Positions 9,157 through 17,153 of a stretch of 61,505 nt of DNA are shown here, piece by piece. Both the position numbers and the translations under genes were made by a program. The notes under the pieces were generated by a model. That model ran no database searches and had not been told where the DNA came from. It was given only the letters and a program-made list of their open reading frames with translations. This DNA is from Ruminococcaceae bacterium YRB3002 (GTDB taxonomy: Bacteria > Bacillota > Clostridia > Saccharofermentanales > Saccharofermentanaceae), in NCBI GenBank assembly GCA_900099715.1, contig FMTG01000012.1:5901-67405 (forward strand), read 5' to 3'. Numbering within the stretch: position 1 is the first letter of the stretch; every line of letters starts with the position of its first letter.

Positions 9157-10268
9157 TACCCTGCCTCGATGTTAAGAACGGCCGTGTGGTCAAGGGAGTT
9201 AATTTTGTTTCCCTGAGAGATGCGGGCGATCCTGTTGAGTGTGCGAAGCAGTACAATATGGCAGGTGCCGACGAACTCGTTTTCCTTGATATCACTGCTA
9301 CTCTTGAAGCAAGAGATACAGTTGTCGAGATGGCAAGAAGAGTTGCCGACGAGGTGTTCATTCCTTTTACAGTCGGCGGCGGCATCAGGACAATACAGGA
9401 TATAAGAGACATCCTTAACGCAGGCGCTGACAAGGTGTCCCTCAATTCAGCGGCAGTTAAGAATCCGCAGTTTGTAAAGGAAGCTTCGGAGATGTTCGGT
9501 GCCCAGTGCATCGTTGTCGCAATCGACGTTAAGTCACGTGAAGACAAAGAGAAGTTCCCCTCGGGATACGAAGTGGTTATAGCCGGCGGAACAAAACCTA
9601 CAGGCATTGACGCTCTCCGGTGGGCAAAGGAGGTTGTAAGCCTCGGCGCAGGTGAGATCCTCTTGACTTCGATGGACCGCGACGGAACAAAGAGCGGCTT
9701 TGATAATGTGATCACATCAATGATCGCGGATAATGTAAACGTTCCTGTCATTGCTTCAGGCGGAGCAGGCAGGATGGAGGATTTCTACGACGGAATCATT
9801 GACGGCAAGGCTGATGCTGTTCTTGCTGCAAGCCTCTTCCACTTTGGCGAGATCGAGATCAAAGATCTCAAGAAGTATCTGGCAGGAAGAGGGATCCCCG
9901 TAAGGCAGATCTCAAACGAGCTGGATATGTGGGCGCACATGAAGAAGAATTCGGACGGCCTTGTTCCCGCTATCTGCCAGGATTATGAGACAGGTGATGT
10001 GCTCATGATGGCTTACATGAATTACGAGGCTTTCGATCTTACATGCAAGACGGGATATATGCACTACTTCTCAAGGTCGCGCAATACCTTGTGGAAGAAG
10101 GGCGAGACGAGCGGACACTTTCAGAAGGTTGTCTCATGTGCGATCGACTGTGACCGTGACACACTTCTTTACAGGATCGACCAGACCGGTGCGGCATGTC
10201 ATACAGGCAACAGATCCTGTTTCTACACACCCCTTGAAGACTGGGATCTTGGAACAGAGCAGGAGTAA
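9138..10268 (+). CDS. hisFI: Fused IGP synthase HisF and phosphoribosyl-AMP cyclohydrolase HisI
   Basis: One 376-residue frame holds two enzymes. Residues 1 to about 252 are the HisF cyclase barrel ([35 protein letters not shown]). From about residue 260 to the end is His[30 protein letters not shown] and CHTGNRSCF, including its metal-binding cysteines. HisI is more commonly separate or fused to HisE; here hisE is a separate gene 49 bp downstream. No stop or frameshift interrupts the junction. The domain assignments are strong; how common this fusion order is should be checked. Confidence 0.94.
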   Translation: MLTKRIIPCLDVKNGRVVKGVNFVSLRDAGDPVECAKQYNMAGADELVFLDITATLEARDTVVEMARRVADEVFIPFTVGGGIRTIQDIRDILNAGADKVSLNSAAVKNPQFVKEASEMFGAQCIVVAIDVKSREDKEKFPSGYEVVIAGGTKPTGIDALRWAKEVVSLGAGEILLTSMDRDGTKSGFDNVITSMIADNVNVPVIASGGAGRMEDFYDGIIDGKADAVLAASLFHFGEIEIKDLKKYLAGRGIPVRQISNELDMWAHMKKNSDGLVPAICQDYETGDVLMMAYMNYEAFDLTCKTGYMHYFSRSRNTLWKKGETSGHFQKVVSCAIDCDRDTLLYRIDQTGAACHTGNRSCFYTPLEDWDLGTEQE

Positions 10269-10316
10269 TTGTCAGGATTAATTTTTAGGAGATTAATTTT
10301 AAGGAGAATATATAAA

Positions 10317-10595
10317 ATGGATACGTTGAACGAGCTTTATGCTGTGATCCTTGACCGCAAGGCCAATCCCCAGGAAGGTTCATACACGAACTATCTTCTG
10401 GATAAGGGAACTGAGAAGATCGCCAAGAAAGTAGGCGAGGAGGCTGTTGAGACGGCTATCGCTGCTGCAAAGGGCGACCGCAAGGAGATCATCGGCGAGA
10501 TAGCCGATGTAATCTATCACATTATGGTGCTTATGGCTGACCGTGACATTACTCTCGACGATGTCAAGGAAGAATTGCAGTCAAGACGCGGTTGA
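10317..10595 (+). CDS. hisE: Phosphoribosyl-ATP pyrophosphatase HisE
   Basis: Hydrolyses phosphoribosyl-ATP to phosphoribosyl-AMP in step two of the pathway. The 92-residue MazG-fold protein shows the family core KVGEEAVETAIAA and GEIADVIYHIMVLM, with the metal-binding glutamates and aspartate. The ATG at 10317 follows AAGGAG; an upstream in-frame TTG at 10269 is rejected for lack of a ribosome site. The short leader contains two near-identical pieces, TAATTTTTAGGAG and TAATTTTAAGGAG, a small duplication of the ribosome-site region. It is the last his gene. Confidence 0.94.
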   Translation: MDTLNELYAVILDRKANPQEGSYTNYLLDKGTEKIAKKVGEEAVETAIAAAKGDRKEIIGEIADVIYHIMVLMADRDITLDDVKEELQSRRG

Positions 10596-10598
10596 TTG

Positions 10599-10627
10599 TT
10601 GACTTAGAGATACACCTGTGATAGAAT
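10599..10627 (+). promoter_or_regulatory. Sigma-A promoter of the rpmG-secE-nusG block
   Basis: TTGACT at 10599-10604 and TAGAAT at 10622-10627 are 17 bp apart, overlapping the first bases after hisE. A short AACC/GGTT stem with a T-run follows (about 10638-10660) and may terminate his transcripts weakly or attenuate this one. Confidence 0.7.
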
Positions 10628-10718
10628 TTTCAAGCTAAAACCCGCTGAGGTTCTTTTTTTATTGCGCCTAAAACACGGGAAAGCAGTAAAAAAAGCATTA
10701 TTTTGGAGGTAACATACC

Positions 10719-10883
10719 ATGGCAAAGGCAAGCGCAAGAGATAAGCTCACATTGGCATGCACAGAGTGCAAGCAGAGGAATTATCAGACATATAAGAATA
10801 AGAAGAACGATACAGAGAGACTTGAGCTCAAGAAGTATTGTCCTTTCTGCCGTAAGCATACAGTTCACAAAGAGACTAAGTAA
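10719..10883 (+). CDS. rpmG: 50S ribosomal protein L33
   Basis: A 54-residue protein beginning [20 protein letters not shown], with paired cysteine motifs CTEC and CPFC. It is therefore the zinc-binding form of L33 rather than the zinc-free paralogue. A GGAGG lies 9 bp before the ATG. Its position immediately upstream of secE and nusG is the standard bacterial arrangement. Confidence 0.94.
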   Translation: MAKASARDKLTLACTECKQRNYQTYKNKKNDTERLELKKYCPFCRKHTVHKETK

Positions 10884-10906
10884 GCGCGATTTAACGGAGA
10901 GAAGCA

Positions 10907-11239
10907 ATGGCAGGCAATAATAAAGGTAACATCTTTAAGCGTATAGGCAAGGGCTTCAAGGATGTGATCTCCGAGCTGAAGAAGGTCGTATGGCCTACAC
11001 CCGAGAAGCTCAAGAGCACATCGGCTGTTGTGCTGCTGGTTATAGTATTCTTTGCAGTATTCCTGACGCTGATCGGTTCAGGCGGACGCTGGGTACTCGA
11101 TAAGATCGGTTTCTATAACACTGCCGAGACAACCGCAGCGCCTACTACGGTTGAGGAGACAGAAGCAACGACTACGTCCGCAACGGAGTCTTCCGAGGAC
11201 ACACAGGCAACATCTGAGTCATCAGAGTCTGCAGCCTGA
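10907..11239 (+). CDS. secE: Preprotein translocase subunit SecE with acidic Ser/Thr tail
   Basis: Single-span SecE of the Sec translocon. The amphipathic helix ending ELKKVVWPTPEKL and one transmembrane helix (about residues 42-64) are typical. At 110 residues it is longer than usual Gram-positive SecE because of an extra C-terminal stretch of about 38 residues built almost only of Thr, Ser, Glu and Ala. By topology that tail should lie outside the membrane. There is no sign of a frameshift, as the frame runs cleanly to a stop 19 bp before nusG. The tail is probably disordered. Confidence 0.93.
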   Translation: MAGNNKGNIFKRIGKGFKDVISELKKVVWPTPEKLKSTSAVVLLVIVFFAVFLTLIGSGGRWVLDKIGFYNTAETTAAPTTVEETEATTTSATESSEDTQATSESSESAA

Positions 11240-11258
11240 TAAATAAAGGAGTAACGAG

Positions 11259-11810
11259 ATGCCCGAAGAGAGAGAAGCACGCTGGTATGTAATCCATACA
11301 TATTCAGGCTATGAGAAGTCCGTTAAGGATACTCTCGAGAGATATGTGGAGAACCACGCCATGGGCGAGAAGATTCAGGAAGTCATGGTTCCTGAAGAGA
11401 GATATGTAGAAGTCAAGGACGGAGAACGTAAGGAGAAGACCCGTAACAAGTTCCCCGGCTATGTACTTGTAAAGCTCGTTTTCGGCTACGAGGAGAAGGA
11501 AGACAAGAGTCTGTGGTACTTCATCAGGAACGTAAGGGGTGTTACCGGATTCGTAGGTCCTGACCCCAACAAGCCTCTGCCTCTGACAGACAGCGACCTG
11601 GCATCAATGGGTATCGAGACAGACTGGAAGCCTGAGGTTGATTATGATGTGGGAGACTATGTCAGGATCATCAGCGGCGCTTTCGCAGAGTTCAAGGGCA
11701 ATGTATCTGCCATGGACTATGAGAAGGAGCAGGTAACGATCGAAGTTCAGATGTTCGGAAGGATCACTCCGACCACAGTAAGCTTCACACAGGTACAGAA
11801 GGTACCGTAA
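11259..11810 (+). CDS. nusG: Transcription termination/antitermination factor NusG
   Basis: A 183-residue NusG with the NGN domain (ARWYVIHTYSGYE at the start, FPGYVLVKL, RNVRGVTGFVG) and a C-terminal KOW domain (VGDYVRIISGAFAEFKG). It binds RNA polymerase and affects elongation and pausing. The ribosome site AAGGAG precedes the ATG. It lies between secE and rplK as in most Firmicutes. Confidence 0.97.
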   Translation: MPEEREARWYVIHTYSGYEKSVKDTLERYVENHAMGEKIQEVMVPEERYVEVKDGERKEKTRNKFPGYVLVKLVFGYEEKEDKSLWYFIRNVRGVTGFVGPDPNKPLPLTDSDLASMGIETDWKPEVDYDVGDYVRIISGAFAEFKGNVSAMDYEKEQVTIEVQMFGRITPTTVSFTQVQKVP

Positions 11811-11824
11811 TAACTTTGTTCATG

Positions 11825-11842
11825 AGATGCCCACAGGCATCT
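11825..11842 (+). promoter_or_regulatory. Hairpin in the L11-L1 leader
   Basis: AGATGCC (11825-11831) and GGCATCT (11836-11842) form a perfect 7-bp stem with a CACA loop in the 66-bp gap between nusG and rplK. No T-run follows, so it is not a normal terminator. This is the place where ribosomal protein L1 binds its own mRNA in many bacteria; that role is inferred only from position. Confidence 0.35.
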
Positions 11843-11876
11843 TGCGATAAAAATAATTAATTGGGAGGTGGCCAGT

Positions 11877-12302
11877 ATGGCTAAGAAAATTGCAGGTTAT
11901 GTAAAGCTTCAGATCCCTGCAGCTAAAGCAACACCAGCGCCGCCGGTAGGACCAGCTCTTGGACAGCATGGTATTAACATCCAGCAGTTTGTCAAAGAGT
12001 TTAATGAGAGAACAGCTAAGGATGCCGGTCTCATAATCCCTGTAATCATTACAGTTTATGCAGACAGAACATTCTCTTTCATTACAAAGACTCCTCCGGT
12101 ACCTGTATTGCTCAAGAAGACAGCAAAGATCGAGAAGGGTTCCGGAAAGCCTAATGCTCAGAAGGTAGCAACTGTTACATGGGATGACTGCAGGAAGATC
12201 GCTGAGATCAAGATGCCTGATACAAATGCATCTGATATCGAGTCCTGCGCAAGAATGGTAGCAGGTACAGCACGTTCTATGGGTATCGTGGTCAAGGACT
12301 GA
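11877..12302 (+). CDS. rplK: 50S ribosomal protein L11
   Basis: L11 of the ribosomal stalk base. The 141 residues match the normal length and carry [20 protein letters not shown] near the N-terminus and the C-terminal rRNA-binding domain. The start is the ATG at 11877, 8 bp after GGGAGG; an in-frame GTG at 11868 overlaps that ribosome site and is unlikely. rplA follows after 18 bp. Confidence 0.96.
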   Translation: MAKKIAGYVKLQIPAAKATPAPPVGPALGQHGINIQQFVKEFNERTAKDAGLIIPVIITVYADRTFSFITKTPPVPVLLKKTAKIEKGSGKPNAQKVATVTWDDCRKIAEIKMPDTNASDIESCARMVAGTARSMGIVVKD

Positions 12303-12320
12303 TAAGGAAAGGAGATTAGT

Positions 12321-13013
12321 ATGAAGTCAGGTAAGAGAAATACCGAGCTTGCTAAGCTTGTAGACAGAGCAACAGTTTACGATCCTTCCGAGGCAGTTCG
12401 TCTTGTTCAGGAGACAGGTAAGGCAAAGTTCGATGAGACAGTAGAGCTTCACGTTCGTCTTGGCGTTGACTCACGTCACGCAGACCAGCAGGTAAGAGGT
12501 GCAGTAGTACTTCCCCACGGTACAGGACGTACAAAGAGAGTTCTTGTTATCGCAAAGGGTCCCAAGGCTGATGAGGCTAAGGAAGCCGGTGCGGATTACG
12601 TAGGTGATGATGACATGATCGACAAGATCCAGAAGGAAAACTGGTTCGAGTTCGATTCCCTCATCGCTACACCGGATATGATGGGTAAGTTAGGCCGTCT
12701 CGGTAAGGTTCTGGGTCCTAAGGGCCTCATGCCTAACCCTAAGTCAGGTACAGTTACAATGGATATCGCCAAGGCTGTTAATGACGTTAAGGCAGGTAAG
12801 ATCGAGTACAGACTTGATAAGTCCAACATCATCCACTGCCCGATCGGAAAGGTTTCTTTCGGTCAGGAGAAGCTTGAAGAGAACTTCAAGGTAATCATGG
12901 AGGCAATCATCAAGGCAAAGCCTGCAGCAGCAAAGGGTCAGTACATCAAGAGCTGCTCAATTGCCACAACGATGGGCCCCGGCATCAAGGTAAACGCTGC
13001 CAAGTTCGGCTGA
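12321..13013 (+). CDS. rplA: 50S ribosomal protein L1
   Basis: L1 binds 23S rRNA at the E-site stalk and in many bacteria represses its own operon. The 230 residues show the expected motifs, for example [17 protein letters not shown] near 133-149 and the C-terminal TTMGPGIKV. Preceded by AAAGGAG. The codon choice is conservative, as expected for a highly expressed gene. Confidence 0.97.
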   Translation: MKSGKRNTELAKLVDRATVYDPSEAVRLVQETGKAKFDETVELHVRLGVDSRHADQQVRGAVVLPHGTGRTKRVLVIAKGPKADEAKEAGADYVGDDDMIDKIQKENWFEFDSLIATPDMMGKLGRLGKVLGPKGLMPNPKSGTVTMDIAKAVNDVKAGKIEYRLDKSNIIHCPIGKVSFGQEKLEENFKVIMEAIIKAKPAAAKGQYIKSCSIATTMGPGIKVNAAKFG

Positions 13014-13019
13014 TACCCT

Positions 13020-13170
13020 GATCCAAAACAGATAAATATCCTTTTCTGCCTGAGACAGCAGGTGAGTTATTACTCTTAAACGCGCAAGCGGCCAGCCGAG
13101 GAAGATAATGATGATTAGAGAATTATCCCTAACCCTCATGTCTTCAAGGCATGAGGGTTTTTATAAAAAT
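13020..13170 (+). promoter_or_regulatory. L10(L12)4 leader with attenuator hairpin
   Basis: The 178-bp gap before rplJ contains a segment resembling the ribosomal protein L10 leader, including CCTGAGACAGCAGG and GCCAGCCGAGGAAG. It ends in a strong stem: AACCCTCATG (13131-13140) pairs perfectly with CATGAGGGTT (13150-13159) and is followed by T residues. The expected role is feedback control of rplJL by the L10-L12 complex, with premature termination at this stem. Confidence 0.75.
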
Positions 13171-13191
13171 AAATTAAGGAGGAATCAGATT

Positions 13192-13812
13192 ATGCCTAGT
13201 GCAAAAATTCTTGCATCTAAGCAGGAGAGAGTCGCTAAGCTCGCTGAGGAGATGAAGGACGCCAAGTCATTCGTATTCGTAGCTGCAAGAGGACTCACTG
13301 TTGCCCAGGATACAGTAATGCGTAAGGAACTTCGCGACAACGGCGTAACATACGAGGTTATCAAGAATACGACACTCAAGAGAGTATTCGAGACACTCGG
13401 TATCGAAGGTGTCAACGATCTGTTCGAAGGCCCTACGGCTGTTGCTTATGGTGACAACGTAACAACTCCCGCAAAGATCATTGCAAAGTATGCAAAAGAG
13501 TATGAGCCCATGGAGATCAAGGGCGGCGTTGTAGACGGCAAGATCGCATCCATCGATGAGATCATGACTCTCGCTAACATACCCGACGAGCAGACTTTGT
13601 ACAGCCAGGTTGTTTATGGCTTGCTTTTCCCTTTCACAAAGCTCGCTATGCTCGTTAAGGCAGTAGCAGAGAAGAAGGAAGAAGAGGGAGGCGCACCCGT
13701 AGCAGCTGAAGCTCCCGCTGAAGCACCTGCTGAAGCAGAAGCACCCGCAGCAGAAGAGCCCGCAGCAGTAGCAGCAGAGGCACCTGCAGCAGAAGAAACA
13801 CCCGCTGAGTAA
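13192..13812 (+). CDS. rplJ: 50S ribosomal protein L10
   Basis: L10 anchors L7/L12 dimers on the ribosome. The true start is the ATG at 13192 after AAGGAGG; the open frame extends upstream through the leader hairpin, which is not coding. The 206 residues are longer than the usual 165 to 175 because of a tail from about residue 163 made of Ala, Pro and Glu (repeats such as APAEAPAEAEAPAAEE). Similar tails occur in some Clostridia. rplL follows after 52 bp. Confidence 0.95.
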   Translation: MPSAKILASKQERVAKLAEEMKDAKSFVFVAARGLTVAQDTVMRKELRDNGVTYEVIKNTTLKRVFETLGIEGVNDLFEGPTAVAYGDNVTTPAKIIAKYAKEYEPMEIKGGVVDGKIASIDEIMTLANIPDEQTLYSQVVYGLLFPFTKLAMLVKAVAEKKEEEGGAPVAAEAPAEAPAEAEAPAAEEPAAVAAEAPAAEETPAE

Positions 13813-13864
13813 TCTTCGGGACATCACTAACCAGTCAATTTAATAAATAATGGAGGAAAATAAA

Positions 13865-14239
13865 ATGGCAAGTGAGAAAGTAACAAGCATTCTTGATGAG
13901 ATCAAGACATTGTCCGTTGTTGAGCTGTTCGAGCTCGAGAAGGCTATTGAGGAAGAGTTTGGCGTATCTGCAGCAGCAGTAGTTTCTGCAGCACCTGCAG
14001 CAGGCGGAGCAGCCGCAGCAGCAGAGCAGACAGAGTTCACAGTTGTTCTTAAGAGCTTCGGCGACGCTAAGATGGGCGTTATCAAGGCAGTTAAGGACGT
14101 TATGGGTCTCGGCCTTAAGGAAGCTAAGGAGCTCGTTGAGAAGGCTCCTGTTAACCTCAAGGAGAACGTATCCAAGGATGAGGCTGATGAGCTCGTTAAG
14201 AAGCTTGCTGATACAGGCGCTGAGCTCGAGATCAAGTAA
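13865..14239 (+). CDS. rplL: 50S ribosomal protein L7/L12
   Basis: Stalk protein recruiting translational GTPases. The 124 residues contain the N-terminal dimerisation helices, an Ala/Gly-rich hinge (about residues 40-55) and the C-terminal domain with [17 protein letters not shown]. The start is the ATG at 13865 behind TGGAGG; the upstream in-frame ATG at 13850 overlaps the ribosome site. A strong terminator follows. Confidence 0.96.
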   Translation: MASEKVTSILDEIKTLSVVELFELEKAIEEEFGVSAAAVVSAAPAAGGAAAAAEQTEFTVVLKSFGDAKMGVIKAVKDVMGLGLKEAKELVEKAPVNLKENVSKDEADELVKKLADTGAELEIK

Positions 14240-14271
14240 TCTGATCATTGATTTAACCGCTTGATTATCTG

Positions 14272-14308
14272 CTCCCGCAATGCGTTTACTGCTTTGCGGG
14301 AGTTTTTC
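14272..14308 (+). terminator. Rho-independent terminator after rplL
   Basis: CTCCCGCAA (14272-14280) pairs with TTGCGGGAG (14294-14302) and is followed by TTTTTCTT. It closes the ribosomal protein operon. Confidence 0.9.
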
Positions 14309-14337
14309 TTGACATAAGGACTTTAAGTTGCTACAAT
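14309..14337 (+). promoter_or_regulatory. tRNA operon promoter
   Basis: TTGACA (14309-14314) and TACAAT (14332-14337) are 17 bp apart. The -35 box abuts the rplL terminator's T-run. It drives tRNA-Met and tRNA-Glu. Confidence 0.82.
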
Positions 14338-14368
14338 CTTTAAGCGCCCGAGGGGGCGACTTCCTTAT

Positions 14369-14445
14369 GGCGGCATAGCTCAGTTGGCCAGAGCGTCCGG
14401 TTCATACCCGGCAGGTCGCAGGTTCGAATCCCGCTGCCGCTACCA
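14369..14445 (+). tRNA. tRNA-Met (CAT)
   Basis: Cloverleaf with acceptor GGCGGCA/TGCCGCT, D-arm GCTC/GAGC, anticodon loop TTCATAC, T-loop TTCGAAT and encoded CCA. The first pair is G-U and the anticodon stem lacks the three G-C pairs of an initiator, so it is elongator Met. A CAT-anticodon tRNA-Ile cannot be fully excluded. Confidence 0.9.
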
Positions 14446-14450
14446 AATAA

Positions 14451-14525
14451 GGCCCGTTGGTCAATCGGTTAAGACGTCGCCCTTTCACGGCGGAGTGACG
14501 AGTTCGACTCTCGTACGGGTCACCA
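14451..14525 (+). tRNA. tRNA-Glu (TTC)
   Basis: Cloverleaf with acceptor GGCCCGT/ACGGGTC, anticodon loop CTTTCAC (anticodon TTC), T-loop TTCGACT and encoded CCA. It is 5 bp after tRNA-Met, so both are processed from one transcript. Confidence 0.94.
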
Positions 14526-14539
14526 TCATTCAATGAGAG

Positions 14540-14572
14540 AACTGCCAGGCATGTGCCGGAGGCAGTTTTTTT
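14540..14572 (+). terminator. tRNA operon terminator
   Basis: AACTGCC (14540-14546) pairs with GGCAGTT (14561-14567), with an inner GGCA/TGCC extension, and is followed by TTTTTTA. Confidence 0.85.
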
Positions 14573-14596
14573 ATATCTTTTTGATAATATATCTGC

Positions 14597-14662
14597 TTGA
14601 CATTACAGAATATAGCATTATTATATGTTCGTGAACAAAGGAAAGGAGAGTGTTCATGAACA
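14597..14662 (+). promoter_or_regulatory. Promoter with two TGTTCRTGAACA operators
   Basis: TTGACA (14597-14602) precedes a TATTAT box (14619-14624) by 16 bp. Immediately downstream is TGTTCGTGAACA (14626-14637), a near-palindrome over the expected start site. A perfect palindrome, TGTTCATGAACA (14651-14662), overlaps the ATG of the next gene. Two copies 25 bp apart suggest a dimeric repressor. The winged-helix domain of the encoded protein itself is an obvious candidate. Confidence 0.6.
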
Positions 14663-16428
14663 GATACGAAGCTGATGTTCTGTTATCAATCGTGAATGCA
14701 GGAACGACAAACCAGAGGCTGCTGTCTGCCGAGACAGGACACTCTCTCGGTGTTGTAAACCGTTCCCTTAAGATGCTCAAGGATGACGGGCTCGTTGACG
14801 AGAACACCCGTATCACTGAGAAGGGTCTCCAGGTGATGGAGGAAGGCCGGACCAGGCAGGCGATAATCCTTGCCGCAGGCTTCGGCATGAGAATGGTGCC
14901 GATCAATCTTGAAGTTCCGAAGGGACTGATAAAGGTTCATGGTGAGTGTCTCATAGAGAGGACCATCGAACAGCTCCATGAAGTGGGCATTACAAAGATC
15001 TATGTTGTGGTCGGCTTCCTCATGGAGCAGTATGAATACCTCATTGACAAGTACGGCGTGGAACTGGTCGTAAATCCCGAGTATGCAGAGAAGAACAATC
15101 TCTATTCCTTAAGCTATGCTCTTAAGTTTATTGACAACGCATACATCATTCCCTGTGACGTATGGTGCAAGGATAATCCGTACAACAAGACCGAACTCTA
15201 TTCCTGGTACATGGTCTCCGACAAGATGTCTGAACAGAGCAGCATGAGGGTCACCAGGGATCTGCAGCTCGCGAAGGCTGATGATTATTTCGGCGCGAAA
15301 ATGATAGGAATATCATACATCACAACCGATATGGCATCACAGCTCAAGACAGCCGTCGGCAAGATGTGCGGCTATCCCATCTACGACAACGCATTCTGGG
15401 AGGATGCACTGTTCTCCCTGAAAGCGAGGATCAATGCCAGGATCGTCCGTGACGATGAGGCAGTTGAGATCAATACATACGAACAGCTCCGCGAGTTCGA
15501 CAGCAACTCTAACCAGCTCAGGTCAGATGCGATCAACGTGATCTCCGAAGCGCTTGGTTCTTCCACTGATGAGGTTACGAATATCGAGATACTCAAGAAG
15601 GGCATGACCAACAGGTCATTTATCTTCTCATGCAAGGGTGGCAGATACATAATGAGAATCCCCGGAGAAGGAACAGACCTTCTCATAGACAGGGATCACG
15701 AAGCAGCGGTATACAAGGCTATATCCGGGAAGGGCTTCTGTGATGATCCCGTATATCTTGATCCTTCACGCGGATATAAGATAACAAAGTTTCTGGAGAA
15801 CGTCAGATCTCTCAATCCGGAATCAGAGGAAGACCTCAGGAAGGGAATGAAGCTGCTCAGATCCTTCCACGATGCTCACCTTACTGTTGATCATGAGTTC
15901 GATATATTCGGACAGATGATGTACTATGAGACTCTCTGGAACGGCCATAAGTCATGCTTTGCCGATTATGAGGCAACAAGAGACAACGTTTTGTCCCTCA
16001 GGAGCTTTATAGAGAGAGTTGCAGCCGACAGGTGTCTTACCCATATAGATGCTGTTCCGGATAATTTCCTTTTTTATGAGGACGAGAATGGCAATGAGAG
16101 GCTTCAGCTTACTGACTGGGAATATTCAGGAATGCAGGATCCCCATGTGGATATTGCCATGTTCTCCATATACTCTCTCTATTCCAGAGAGCAGATAGAT
16201 CATCTTATTGATATCTATTTCGATGGGAAATGCGAAGATATCACAAGGATAAAGATCTACTGCTATGTTGCAATCTGCGGAATGCTGTGGAGCAACTGGT
16301 GTGAGTTCAAAAGACACCTCGGTGTTGAGTTCGGAGAGTATTCACTCAGGCAGTACAGATATGCCAAGGATTTCTACAGACTTGCCATGAGCGAGGCGGA
16401 GAGGTGCGGAATATGCATCACGCAGTAA
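14656..16428 (+). CDS. licA/licC: Winged-helix / LicC-like cytidylyltransferase / LicA-like choline kinase fusion
   Basis: A 590-residue three-domain protein. Residues 1-65 form a winged helix-turn-helix of MarR-like appearance. Residues about 68-290 are a nucleotidyltransferase (LAAGFGMRMVPI at 72, KGLIKVHG), like LicC, which makes CDP-choline. Residues about 300-590 are a choline/aminoglycoside-kinase fold with the catalytic HIDAVPDN (His463, Asp465, Asn470) and the metal-binding DWEYSG (487-492), like LicA. One polypeptide could thus phosphorylate and CDP-activate choline and sense the result. ATG at 14656 is chosen over the GTG at 14650 because of spacing from GGAG. It overlaps the next gene and heads the choline cluster. 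Confidence 0.85.
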   Translation: MNRYEADVLLSIVNAGTTNQRLLSAETGHSLGVVNRSLKMLKDDGLVDENTRITEKGLQVMEEGRTRQAIILAAGFGMRMVPINLEVPKGLIKVHGECLIERTIEQLHEVGITKIYVVVGFLMEQYEYLIDKYGVELVVNPEYAEKNNLYSLSYALKFIDNAYIIPCDVWCKDNPYNKTELYSWYMVSDKMSEQSSMRVTRDLQLAKADDYFGAKMIGISYITTDMASQLKTAVGKMCGYPIYDNAFWEDALFSLKARINARIVRDDEAVEINTYEQLREFDSNSNQLRSDAINVISEALGSSTDEVTNIEILKKGMTNRSFIFSCKGGRYIMRIPGEGTDLLIDRDHEAAVYKAISGKGFCDDPVYLDPSRGYKITKFLENVRSLNPESEEDLRKGMKLLRSFHDAHLTVDHEFDIFGQMMYYETLWNGHKSCFADYEATRDNVLSLRSFIERVAADRCLTHIDAVPDNFLFYEDENGNERLQLTDWEYSGMQDPHVDIAMFSIYSLYSREQIDHLIDIYFDGKCEDITRIKIYCYVAICGMLWSNWCEFKRHLGVEFGEYSLRQYRYAKDFYRLAMSEAERCGICITQ

Positions 16429-17129
16429 GGGCTATCATAATGGCTGCGGGCAAGGGCGAGAGGATGAGACCTCTTACAAACACGACTCCAAAGCCCATGA
16501 TCAGTGTCCTTGGAACAAGGATGATCGATACCGTTATCGATGCGCTTCACGCAAACGGTATTGAAGATATAGTAATAGTCACGGGTTACCTCGGTGACAG
16601 GTTCAGGGAACTGACAGTAAAGTATCCCGGTCTGAGATTCGTTGATAATCCTGTTTATGATACATGCAATAACATTTCTTCCCTGTATGCTGCAAGGGAA
16701 TATCTTGACTGCGACGTCATGATAATGGACGGTGATCAGGTCATCCGCAATACAGATATACTTGCACCCGGTTTTGACAGGTCCGGATACAACGCCACCA
16801 GAGTTACGAAGGAGACCGACGAGTGGGTCATGACGGTTGAGGATGGTGTTGTGACCGGATGTTCCAGAACGGGCGGAACTGACGGATGGCAGCTTTATAG
16901 CATATCAAGATGGAGCAGGGAGGATGCGGAAGTCCTGAGAAACCTGCTGGAGGAAGAATTCATCATCAACAGAAGACACAATGTTTACTGGGATGATATC
17001 CCGATGTTCCTTCACCCCGATAAGTTCGAACTCGGCATCAGGGAGATGAACGAAGGCGACATGACGGAGATAGACAGTTACGACGAACTGATAAAGACAG
17101 ATCCAAGCTACATCGGCCATAAGGCCTGA
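16413..17129 (+). CDS. licC: LicC-like CTP:phosphocholine cytidylyltransferase
   Basis: A stand-alone nucleotidyltransferase of 238 residues. The N-terminus IIMAAGKGERMRPLTNTTPK is the sugar-nucleotide/CDP-choline transferase signature, and the C-terminal part (NVYWDDIPMF, EIDSYDEL) resembles pneumococcal LicC. It is distinct from the domain in the upstream fusion, so two cytidylyltransferases act in tandem, perhaps on different aminoalcohols or sugars. The start is placed at the ATG at 16413, 8 bp after GGAGAGG and inside the 3' end of the fusion gene; a GTG at 16404 is the alternative. Confidence 0.78.
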   Translation: MHHAVRAIIMAAGKGERMRPLTNTTPKPMISVLGTRMIDTVIDALHANGIEDIVIVTGYLGDRFRELTVKYPGLRFVDNPVYDTCNNISSLYAAREYLDCDVMIMDGDQVIRNTDILAPGFDRSGYNATRVTKETDEWVMTVEDGVVTGCSRTGGTDGWQLYSISRWSREDAEVLRNLLEEEFIINRRHNVYWDDIPMFLHPDKFELGIREMNEGDMTEIDSYDELIKTDPSYIGHKA

Positions 17130-17153
17130 TTATAAAAGGAGAGGTTAGGAAAA

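Noticed and set aside
13108-13191. Upstream extension of rplJ
   Set aside because: The extension reads through the L10 leader and attenuator hairpin; the ATG at 13192 has AAGGAGG and gives the normal L10 start.
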